Shown: in pieces, positions 9,876 to 17,843 of the stretch
Layout of the letters: every line of letters begins with the position of its first letter
How positions within the stretch are numbered: position 1 is the first letter of the stretch
NCBI GenBank assembly: GCA_000787465.1
Contig: JSYX01000679.1
Span: forward strand, 1 to 17,843
Direction: 5' to 3'
Length of the DNA: 17,843 bases
Origin: Thermomucor indicae-seudaticae
Lineage: Eukaryota; Mucoromycota; Mucoromycetes; Mucorales; Lichtheimiaceae
Position numbers and translations under genes: made by a program
Notes under the pieces: generated by a model
Seen by the model: only the letters and a program-made list of their open reading frames with translations
The model's database searches: none
Told to the model about the DNA's origin: nothing

Positions 9876-10200
9876 CTCCCCAAAGGAGGGTGTTGCTGCA
9901 CCTTTTACGGTAGCCTGCCGCGCACCCGATTCGGTGGCAGCGGCAAAGTGGGAATAGGAACCGACATCCCAGGAACGGCCGGTTTTAGAAAATACGCACT
10001 GCAGAGGACTTGAAGCGATACAACAACTGGCTGGCCTTGTGAAACGGATCAGCAACAATGCCTTGCTTTATGGGAGAACAGATATACTTACTATGCATAA
10101 AGCAGGGAGCACTTACACCGAGAAGGGTCGGGACAGAGAAGAGCGTTTGGGCTTCAACAAGTTTTGCGTTAGCGGAAAAGAACTCTATACTCGTACACAT
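9876..10200 (-). CDS. Candidate small spliced gene, possibly a mitochondrial protein (unproven)
   Basis: The minus frame at 10061-9876 codes a stretch beginning ALLLIRFTRPASCC, rich in Arg, Ser and Leu and free of acidic residues for its first 30 positions, as in a mitochondrial presequence. GRSWDVGSYSHFAAATESG and ATPSFGE follow, and the frame ends at a donor-like GTAGGTAC. A 55-nt GT-AG interval (10062-10116) would join it in phase to an 84-nt frame with an ATG at 10200 (MCTSIEFFSANAK). The 3' part beyond 9876 is unresolved. I do not recognise the family. The evidence is composition and splice phase only, so it may be a chance frame. The ATG lies only about 36 bp beyond the transporter's stop codon on the same strand. 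Confidence 0.25.
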
Positions 10201-10235
10201 TCTGTTGGTTTTTATTGTCCATGATTACAGATAAA

Positions 10236-11888
10236 TCATACAAAGACGGAGATAATAGAAAAATACATGATTGGGAAACTGATGAGAACAAGGGTTACAG
10301 CACCCAGGAGTAAAATGGTGGGTGAGGAAGAAGAAGAATAAGAATGAGAAGAAGCGAGTAAGGGTGGCATCTTTCTTGATCGGGTAAACGAAATATTGAG
10401 GTAAACCATGCCAGGTAACAGCAAACCTAAAGCTGTGGTTGTGAATCCGCCAATGACGGCAAAGATTCTGCCAAGTGCCGTCAATGTGGCACCAAAATAG
10501 AGAATGATAGTGAACACGACCAAGGTGACCATGTAATGTTCTCTATCTGTCGGGATCCGACCATTTGTGTTCATGCCTATCATTTTTTGTAACGCTTCTC
10601 GACACGGATAAATGGAGAGACTAACCAAATGAGCGCAGAGTGAGCAGACCAGCAAAGAGGGGAAACTTACGGGATAGTAATGACCATGAAAAGACAAAGA
10701 ACGAATCGAACAAGGTTAATCACCGTATCATCTTCTGCAAAGTCCAGTAGAATGTTGGCTTGTACTTTGTTACCAAAGCAAAGGTAGCCTAGTACGGCAA
10801 AGGACATGTTGATGGTGAAACTGATGGCAATGGACCATTCGTTGGCTAGCAAGAATCGAGAAGGACGTTGATCGCGCTGGCTGAGGTAAATCCCAAACAC
10901 GTTCTGAGAGCATCCGAACGAGAGTCCCAGGATCGCCACACCGCGGAAAAAGTCAAACCATGAGAAGTTGGTGTTCGATGACCACCAGCCAAGAGGTATC
11001 TGATCCAAAGGCGGTGCGTAGGCTGGTAGACGGACAACAACACCGAAGATGACCAATGGAAGAAGCATAACGCCAAGTGTAGACCATTTTGCGAGCGGAG
11101 CCATGGATCGTGGTAAACAAAGTGGCAAACTCTAAATATACATATCCAATGAGTTTCGATAAGGTTAAAGAGATGACTCCCCCTCTCCCCCAGTTAGAGA
11201 ACGTACAAACAAGAGGCCAAAGCTCACAACGGCAAGTGTCCGATGAGCCATGACTGGAATAAGAGGCGATATCAAGTCTGGTAGCATATCACCCAGCACT
11301 ACATGCAATTCAGATAGAGCCCATGGTTTTTCTTTGTGGAGATCTGAACTTACAGATATAATACGAGATGGCTGTGCCAGCCGTGTGAAATATCAACAAC
11401 AGATTGATGGCGTGGACTCCGAAACGCCCACCCAGCCATGGACAGGCCAGGCATAGGTCGGCTAATGTGTATTGACCTGTACGAACACCACAAAGAACCA
11501 AGATATGCATTGCCATGCAGGTGAGTCCAGCTTCCAAGACAGAGCATAGCAATCCAGGCCAGAATCCACACAAGGCGAGTGCCAGAGGTAAGCCAATGAT
11601 ACCTGATCCCATCATTGCGTTCACAAGGTTCATGGTCGAGTCAAAAATAGAACCCGTGCCATACCCGGGTCGATCCGCTTGTAACGAATGCACGTTGTTG
11701 ATCCCTGGTTTGACAATAACAAGGGCACCGTAAAAATGTTGGGTTGCACTGTCTTCCTTTGGAAGAAACAGGCTGCCACGACTACTGGGCGTGGTCTCGA
11801 AACCAATTGACATGGCGCAACTACTGCTGCTGCTGCTGCTCGTGCTGCTAATACTTGAATCATCTAACAATAACTTGTGTCTATCCAT
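10236..11888 (-). CDS. AVT/SLC38-type amino acid transporter
   Basis: Four exons (11888-11354, 11298-11228, 11131-10671, 10620-10236) give 483 residues. After an N-terminal cytosolic segment with a Ser run (residues 11-23), the first membrane helix STMNLVNAMMGSGIIGLPLA begins near residue 84. This is the N-A-M-x-G-S-G-I-x-G-L-P signature of the amino acid/auxin permease superfamily. About ten or eleven hydrophobic helices follow, with the middle FRGVAILGLSFGCSQNVFGIY and FTINMSFAVLGYLCFG segments typical of AVT5/6/7-like proteins. Fungal members move neutral or acidic amino acids across the vacuolar or plasma membrane. Substrate and location cannot be read here. The introns are 55, 96 and 50 nt, all GT-AG. 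The 71-nt second exon supplies LLGDMLPDLISPLI. The C-terminus ends in a last helix with almost no tail. Confidence 0.88.
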
Positions 11889-12501
11889 GACGGGAATACA
11901 GAGGAAAAGAGAAGAGAGAGAAATAATGTATCAAGACTGGTTTATAAGTGCATGCTTTCGAGAAGCCCATCGACTGGTCCTCCGAGTAAAGTTTTGTTTG
12001 ACGCCGGGTCGAGATTATTCTCGAGTTATATATAGGGAATCGCGCGCCGTCTAAACAGGAAGTATATGTAACCGTAACAAATGCTACTACCATATAAAAC
12101 CAGATGAATTGGTTTAGCAGATTTTCCAAATAGAAGAAGGACACTTTCAATGTAACATTGCATTGTAATCGCTGATGATCTTTCAACATGGCATACGTAA
12201 ATAGGCATATTACGTACGGCTACAGACCCGCCGTTACCTGCAGGTATCTCTCTTTCTTTCATTAGGTTGGATCAGCCGATGCCATCACCCCATCTTTTCA
12301 AGAAAGGGGCTAGCATACTACGATTCCTATCATTGGTGGCAATTCTTTCTTGTTCTGGAACAGAAGTCATATTTGTTCCTGTTTACGGGTACACAAGTGC
12401 CAAACAAGCATGGAGTTCTGAAACAGGGAAGGCCAGGCCAGGCCTGGTTTTCAATCTCAGTAACAACAGTTTCCATCTTTACATATACCCCAAAACGCGA
12501 A
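11889..12501. promoter_or_regulatory. Divergent promoter region, transporter and ArgRS
   Basis: The two ATGs are 613 bp apart. A TATA-like run, TTATATATA at 12026-12034, reads on both strands and lies about 138 bp before the transporter ATG. The ArgRS side contains short upstream frames, including an ATG at 12373 that is in frame with the synthetase and open to its first conserved residues. No gene other than these leaders is supported. Confidence 0.45.
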
Positions 12502-14536
12502 ATGGGCGCGGCGTGCTTGTTTCGAAAGGCCATTGCACGTCAATTAGCCGATTTGAGTGCATGCAGCGAAGTCAAGGCATTGTCGTTGCTGGGGACTCCA
12601 GCTGCGTCACCGACGAAACAGTTTGGGTTTCCGGTACAAAAACTTTTGGAGGACAACGACAAGCAACGTGATCCCATTGCTCTGTGTCAGCAATTAGCCA
12701 GTCAGGTACGTTGGATGAAGAGATTTCGAATAAAAGAGAGGGTTTGGCAGCAAATTGTTATTCAAGCAAAAAGTATTAGTTCAAACCCAATGATTGGATA
12801 CAGCAAGCTTCAGCAACGGGTTCCTGGATTCATTTCGATGTATCTCCAACCACGTTTATCAAGGAAACACTGGTTGATGTCTATCAACAGAAATCAAACT
12901 ATGGACACCATTATGGTCACGGATCCAATGTGTTGGTCGTGATTGACTATAGCTCTCCCAATATTGCGAAACCGTTTCATGCTGGTCATTTACGGAGTAC
13001 CATTTTGGGCAATTTTATCAAACGGATCCATGAAGCCATGGGCTATCGCGTGGTTGGCATTAATTATCTTGGCGATTGGGGAAAACAATATGGTAAGACG
13101 GTATTTTCAGTAATAAGAACTGGAACTCTCACACAATACAGGCCTGCTTGCCGTAGGATTTGAAAAGTATGGTAGTCAGATCGAACTGGAACGTGATCCT
13201 ATCCATCATCTCTACGATGTCTATGTTCATATCAACAAGGAGAAGACACCAGAAGTTGATCAACAAGCCAATTACTATTTCAAATGCATGGAGCAGGGCA
13301 AGTGGGTTCTCTTCTTTTATGATACGTTTGGTTTCCCCATGAAATAATAACAATGATGATTCCAAAATACAAATAGGTGACTCGAAAGCTCTGGAGCAAT
13401 GGCGTCGATTCAGAAATCTCAGTATTGCGTCCTACGCGAACGTTTACAAACGACTCGGTATCACATTTGACCGTTACTCTGGTGAATCCGAAACCGAACC
13501 CTACATTCAACAGGTCTACGATCGGTTACGAGAACACAACTTGATACAAGAATCACCGGATGGCGCCTGGAGCGTGTCACTCGAAAAATACGGACTGGGT
13601 ACAGCCGTGGTACGACGCGCGGACGGGACCAGTCTTTACATGACGCGTGATCTCGCGAGCTTGATGCTTCGCCAAGAACTCTATGGCAACAAAATCGATA
13701 AGGCGATTTATGTGGTCGGCTCGGAACAGTCGCTGTACCTCAAGCAATTATTTAAAATTGCAGAGCTCTTGTATGGCGATGACGCACCGAAACATTTGGA
13801 ACACGCTTCGTTTGGACGTATTGAGGGCATGTCGACACGTAAAGGAACAGTGGTGTTTCTTGAGGATATTTTGGATACTGCACAAGAAAAGATGCTTGGC
13901 AATATGCGGCAGAGTAATCAGTTCAAGTATCAAGAGCTCCTCACGGAAGGTGTTTTAGACGATGAAAACAGGCTGCTACGTGGTCAAGACGCAGTGAATT
14001 ATGTAGCGGATCAATTGGGTATCTCGGCTGTCCTGGTTCAGGACATGATTGCAAAGCGCGTAAAGAACTACGAATTTTCGTATGACAGGATGACGGCTTC
14101 TCGGGGATACACTGGCGTTTATCTTCAGTTCTCTTATGCACGGATGTGCGGGTAAAGTTGGACAGATAACTTGGAGGATTCCTTTTACATTGACTCTTGT
14201 GTGAATCTACGTAGGATCGAAAGAAAAGCAAACATACCGGTCACACCTGATTGCGATTTTGCATTGCTCAAGGAACCTAAAGCCCTTGAACTGTGTCTGA
14301 TGATTTCGCAATTCCCGGATAAAGTCCTTTCCGCATTCCAGTCCTTAGAACCATCGACACTTGTCCACTACCTCTTCAGCTTATCGCATACCATCGGCCA
14401 GGCAAACGCGTTGTTGCGCGTCAAAGGTTCGGAGCCAAAGACTGCAGAAGCTAGGATGCTCTTGATGTGGGCTGCCAAGACCACCCTTGGCAATGGGATG
14501 CGTCTGCTTGGCATCAAACCACTAGAACGCATGTAA
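12502..14536 (+). CDS. Arginyl-tRNA synthetase (class I)
   Basis: Five exons (12502-12705, 12780-13092, 13142-13297, 13377-14151, 14215-14536) give 589 residues, near the 607 of yeast Rrs1. The enzyme charges tRNA-Arg with arginine using ATP. The HIGH-type motif is HAGH (about 135-138) within SSPNIAKPFHAGHLRST, the KMSKS-type loop is GMSTRKGT (about 375-382), and the C-terminal anticodon-binding domain ends in NGMRLLGIKPLERM, nearly as in yeast. Intron 3 (13298-13376) begins GCAAGT: a GC-AG intron that restores CMEQGDSKALEQW. The other introns are GT-AG, 49-74 nt. I chose ATG 12502, just before FRKAIARQLADLS. An in-frame ATG at 12373 would add 43 residues, mostly basic and hydroxylated, which could be a mitochondrial targeting form. 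Confidence 0.93.
13298..13376 (+). other. GC-AG intron (intron 3 of ArgRS)
   Basis: This 79-nt interval starts GCAAGT and ends AAATAG. Joining G (13297) to GT (13377) restores EQGDSKALEQW, which matches the family (EDGDEEALKIW in yeast). The alternative GT donor two codons further on (GTGGGT at 13302) would create a stop at the junction. Confidence 0.85.
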
Positions 14537-14806
14537 AATCAAACCATGTATCCCCCCTTTACATTAGTTGTATATCTTCAAAACAATGTACATAGAATAT
14601 CTTGCAAAAGACAAAGGCGATTGATGATGATCGTTAGGTGATAAATATAGACTGTATACTACTCGACAAGCTTTAACCATCGACTCACGGTCCTTGAGGA
14701 GGTTCTTGGAAATTCCTAGTACATACACATGCATGACTTTCTCCATAACTTCTTCTATGGTTGCTTTGATCCTTTCGTTTGTTATTGACGGGTATACTAA
14801 ATCTCA

Positions 14807-16398
14807 TCATTTGCTGGCTTCAACTGCAGCTTCTCGTTCTTGCTGTTTTCGCTGTCGTTTGCATTTATGGCACATGCAAGTTCCATCACTAAGGTCGCTT
14901 TCAGATTCCGTAGAGCTTACACTCAGTTTCCGTTTCTTGGATTTTCCAGGTCCCTGATCGTCACTTTCGGAGCTACTGGACGATGATGAGCTCGAACTTG
15001 TGCTGCTGTTGCTGGACGATTCACTACTACTAGGCGGCAACCGCGGCACATAGCGAAGTGTTTCCAGTCTTGCTGCAAGTTCTCCATATTCTGCAGGGTT
15101 CTTAGCCCCAAGCTTTTGGATTTCGTTAAAGAGTTTGGCTCCAAGCTTGGGACGGCTATGGCGTGTGCAGAGGTACACATATTCCGCATTGGTAGGCGAA
15201 CAGAAATTTTGGGTGACCGCAAATGTCATGTCTAAACAAAACTCTTCTGATCAATGAACAGTTCTATCATCAGATTAAAAACGCTGTAACATACCCAGGT
15301 TCATAACCACGTGTGCCCATCCGCCTGGCACAAATATAGTTTCCCCAGGGCGTTGCAGAACCTGGACCATCCCCAAGCGTTCACCCAGTGTCCTTTGGTC
15401 GTTTGGATCATCCCGCACTTGGAACTTAGGAAACACGGTGCTGAACCATGAAACAGCTTCACGATCGTAAGGACGCATCGGTGGATCAATAACTGCCTTT
15501 GGAGTACCAGGCGGAAACAGACACCAGCGTTTGTGTCCTTTAATCAGAGCATTCCAGGCAGAAGTGCCTAGCGGATCCGTGTGAATCCTAACGGAATAAG
15601 TCTGCTGTCTATTGATCTCTCAGATAAATAATACTCACCCAGTACCGCTACGTGCACCGCCAATGACAAGCCATCGGTAGGGTGGCCTTCTTCGCTCGCC
15701 TGTCAAACGGAACAAATCGTCCGAAAAATATTCGGGCACCTCATAGTCAGCCAAGAGTCGATTCGGTTGGTCTTCACTCTTCTTTCTGGATTGACTTCGT
15801 CTATCTTTATAAAAGCCGCTGTCAAAAATATACAGTGGCGAGTCATCCTTGACACCGTCTTCAGCGCTGTACCGAAGAAAATGCTTCATCTTTAAATATA
15901 CGTTATTGTCGTCATCGTCTTCCCCAATCTTGAACAAATGAGATCCATAATGATCGCGGAAGTACTACCAACACGAAGGGATCAGTAGCACTGTAAATGA
16001 CAAGTGTCTCATCAGCTACTACTCACTTGTTCATTCCAGTGTTTTGTGGCTCGCCATTGATCTGTGACATGCGTAATCACGACAGGTACGTTTTTGCTTT
16101 CGTACTTTTCAATAAACTCTGCCTTGGAAACTTTGCGGCAATCGATCCGAGGTACAAGATCAACGGATTGACTGATCCAATAATCTTGCTGTGCAAACTT
16201 CCATTTGCCCCAGTCAAACAGGTCTAGCTCTGCAAAAACAGGTTAACCAATTGTTACATGATTGTGAAACAAAAGACAGTACTTACCAGATCGAGCTTTG
16301 AGTTTTGCCTTTTTTACTTTGCGCTCGTATTTGCTTTCTTTATATTTCGGCTTGGTCGATCGCTCTTTCGGTCTCTCGCCCTTAGTCGTAGTAGGCAT
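14807..16398 (-). CDS. jmjd6: JMJD6-like JmjC Fe(II)/2-oxoglutarate dioxygenase
   Basis: Five exons (16398-16287, 16229-16027, 15964-15639, 15587-15295, 15231-14807) give 452 residues. Match to animal JMJD6 is strong through DDSPLYIFDS, RRPPYRW, GTG-IHTDPLGTSAWNAL, GHKRWCLFP, RPGETIFVPGGWAHVVMNL and FAVTQNF. Iron ligands are His216, Asp218 and His306. Lys233, Thr318 and Asn320 match 2-oxoglutarate-binding positions. JMJD6 hydroxylates lysines of splicing and other nuclear proteins, and an arginine demethylase role is debated. The N-terminus is very basic, a likely nuclear signal. The tail has a polyserine run (about 379-402), a KSKKRK stretch (about 408-413) and a cysteine cluster CMCHKC (about 430-435). 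Animal JMJD6 also carries polyserine near its C-terminus, but the cysteine cluster is not familiar to me. Introns are 51-63 nt, GT-AG. The 3' end faces ArgRS with 270 bp between. Confidence 0.92.
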
Positions 16399-16825
16399 CT
16401 GAATTTATGAAGGCGAAAGAAAGTTCTCATTTGTCTTTCCTGTTATGTGGAATGATTCGTTTCGGACTTCTTCCGCCTGGAGAAAAGTGTCCGTGATTTT
16501 TTGATTCCCGCCGTGAACATGAAAATATATGGTTATCTTTATAGCACGTTTTCGACGACTTTTTAATAAGGGAACCCTGCCGAAGCGTACATATTCTGAT
16601 AGGCCATGAGCGCAGGTTTTTCATGTTTATTTTGAAACAAAATTTTTCTAATATTTTGTCGGGTAATTATCGCTGTGTAAAACAGCCTGTACTCTGTTCT
16701 AAGGCTCCGTGTTACCGACCCGACCCAATACCGACATCTCTTCCGACTCCATGCCGACCCAACCTATAGTATTGCCGACGTTTTCACCGACATCTGCACT
16801 GACACTACAGGCAGCTCTACCGATA
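16399..16825. other. Intergenic stretch upstream of the JMJD6-like gene
   Basis: No coding signal is seen. The left half is AT-rich and should contain the promoter of the JMJD6-like gene. The right part holds the CCGAC array and then the TA dinucleotide at 16824-16825 where the Tc1-like element begins. Confidence 0.5.
16715..16791. repeat. CCGAC motif array with about 11-bp spacing
   Basis: CCGAC starts at 16715, 16720, 16731, 16743, 16754, 16775 and 16787. The steps are 5, 11, 12, 11, 21 and 12 bp, mostly close to multiples of 11, and a degenerate CCGAT follows at 16820. It looks like a decayed minisatellite with a unit of about 11 bp, or a cluster of binding sites on one face of the helix. 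It abuts the transposon end. Confidence 0.6.
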
Positions 16826-17592
16826 CACTGGCGCACAAAAAGTTGACGGCAGATTCTCAAAAATTTTTTGCGCAAGAAAATGCATCCCACTTTAAACGCA
16901 TCAAATGCAATGTTCAGTAACCCCTCAAGCATAGTATTTTGCAAATCAATACATATAGTTTATTGGAGTAAAATATCAAATGGTTTTAATTAGTAAGAGG
17001 TATGGCCTCCTTTCGCGTCAATTACGGCCTGAATTCTGCGGCGCATACTCTCAACCAACTTCTTCGCAAGGTCGACCTCAAGGCTTTCTCAGGATTCCAC
17101 TAAGGCGACTTTTAAGTCTTGTATGCTATCGATGTGCCTTCTTAGGTCCTCCCACTGCTTCTCTAGTGCCCACGACAGGTGTTCAATCGGGTTCAAATCC
17201 GGGCTTTGGGCGCGCCAGTATCCGAAACCGTTTGATCTGCCATCGCTCCTTGTACCATTTGACGTAGAAGTCTGTGTAGTAGCTGGCACCATCTTCTTGA
17301 AGTATAAAGTCTCTGCCGGTCTCCTCAGACACCTTCCTTAGATAAGGGAGGAAGTTGCCAGAGAGGCAGTTGACGTAGGCGTCTTGATCAACGTTCGCGT
17401 CCAAAATGACTAAGCGTCCGAAACCGCCAGCCCAAAAGCAGTTCCAAACCATGACGCCACGGCCCCCGTACTTTGTGGTTGGCACTATGTGCCGTGCTTG
17501 ATACCGCGGATCTGGTGGAGTATAGGTACTCATGAGTCCACCTTTGAGCACGAATTACAGCTCAGCTAGGCGGAGTTAACACAGGGTTTCTA
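16826..17592 (-). mobile_element. Decayed Tc1-like DNA transposon (one end present)
   Basis: The left end is a TA (16824-16825) followed by CACTGGCGCACAAAAAGTTG, a Tc1-type terminal repeat. The transposase remnant lies inside on the minus strand with its C-terminus about 160 bp from this end, the usual layout. The matching inverted end is not found between 17551 and the window edge. The copy is interrupted at 17591-17592, where another TA and a different Tc1-type terminus begin. Confidence 0.65.
16990..17551 (-). pseudogene. Tc1-like transposase remnant
   Basis: Reading from high to low coordinates, the frame gives KYGGRGVMVWNCFWAGGFG, then FILQEDGASYYTD with the second catalytic Asp, then in a shifted frame SPDLNPIEH with the catalytic Glu of a DD34E enzyme, then the end SMRRRIQAVIDAKGG. 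Defects are a one-base frameshift near 17222-17226 and an in-frame TGA at 17089-17091, with a TAA just upstream of 17551. The N-terminal DNA-binding domain and the SDE segment with the first catalytic Asp are missing or unreadable. The gene cannot make an active transposase. Tc1-like elements cut and paste at TA sites. Confidence 0.88.
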
Positions 17593-17843
17593 CACTACCG
17601 GTTAAAAAGTCTGCGTACACTTGTTATAAGTCCGACGTGAACGACCAAACATAGCAAAACTTGAACGCAGGAAAGCAAACTAATACACCATAAGAACTAC
17701 ATATTCAAATTGAATATATTGTTTTTTGTATGTCGCAGAATATGTATATAAAGATATCTAGACTTTTAATAGGGCGTATGGTACCTGTCGTATAAGATGA
17801 TGGATGGGATGGATAAAAGATGGATGAATTAGAACAGGTAACC
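17593..17843 (+). mobile_element. Left end of a second Tc1-like element (runs off the window)
   Basis: A TA (17591-17592) is followed by CACTACCGGTTAAAAAGTCT and then GCGTACACTTG, which resembles Tc1-type terminal repeats (the AAGTnTnCnTACAC pattern). It is oriented to extend rightwards. No transposase frame is visible before the window ends. A near-perfect palindrome (8-bp arms, ATATTCAA) lies at 17701-17717, and a GGAT-rich stretch lies near 17800-17830. Confidence 0.5.

Noticed and set aside
12267..12671. A 134-codon plus frame overlapping the ArgRS start in another frame
   Set aside because: No recognisable motif. The ArgRS frame over the same bases carries conserved family sequence.
17189..17203. 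GGGTTCAAATCCGGG, which looks like a tRNA T-arm
   Set aside because: It is the reverse complement of the codons for the conserved SPDLNP motif of the Tc1 transposase. No acceptor, D or anticodon arms fit around it.

Overview
This window reads as the nuclear genome of a filamentous fungus, most likely an early-diverging (Mucoromycota-type) lineage. The genes are compact and split by many short introns: I could place 26, all 49-96 nt, with branch-site-like CTAAC motifs in several. Gene spacing is tight. The protein set is fungal: a Mucorales-style pepsin-like protease, Whi3 and Scn1/TatD, together with a JMJD6-type dioxygenase and Tc1-like transposons. The phylum is an inference from protein style and intron density, not from a marker gene.

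Layout. 1-541 has no gene I can name. 542-3119 (minus) holds a TatD/Scn1 metal hydrolase and, upstream and overlapping it by a few bases, a six-exon secreted aspartic protease. A 124-bp divergent promoter with two CCAAT boxes separates the protease from GET4 (3244-4555, plus). GET4 converges, with 63 bp between, on inositol-3-phosphate synthase INO1 (4619-6354, minus). 6355-7716 is gene-poor and rich in simple repeats. 7717-9430 (minus) is a Whi3-type two-RRM RNA-binding protein. 9431-10235 contains at most a small, unproven spliced gene. 10236-11888 (minus) is an AVT/SLC38-type amino acid transporter, divergent from cytosolic-type arginyl-tRNA synthetase (12502-14536, plus). The latter converges on a JMJD6-like Fe(II)/2-oxoglutarate dioxygenase with a polyserine tail (14807-16398, minus). 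16399-17843 is repeat territory: an array of CCGAC motifs at roughly 11-bp spacing, a decayed Tc1-like transposase with one terminal repeat, and the left end of a second, different Tc1-like element that appears to have inserted into it.

The genes are mostly conserved housekeeping functions (tail-anchored protein insertion, inositol synthesis, tRNA charging, RNA binding, hydroxylation) with no obvious shared pathway. I see no new multi-gene system. The observations most worth a second look are the overlapping protease/Scn1 genes, two GC-AG introns (one flanking a 20-nt microexon), the in-frame upstream start of ArgRS, the polyserine and cysteine-cluster tail of the JMJD6 homologue, and the nested transposon boundary beside the CCGAC array. 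All gene models were built by eye from frame, splice signals and protein family knowledge. Exon edges are therefore predictions, though in each listed gene the joined phases are consistent.
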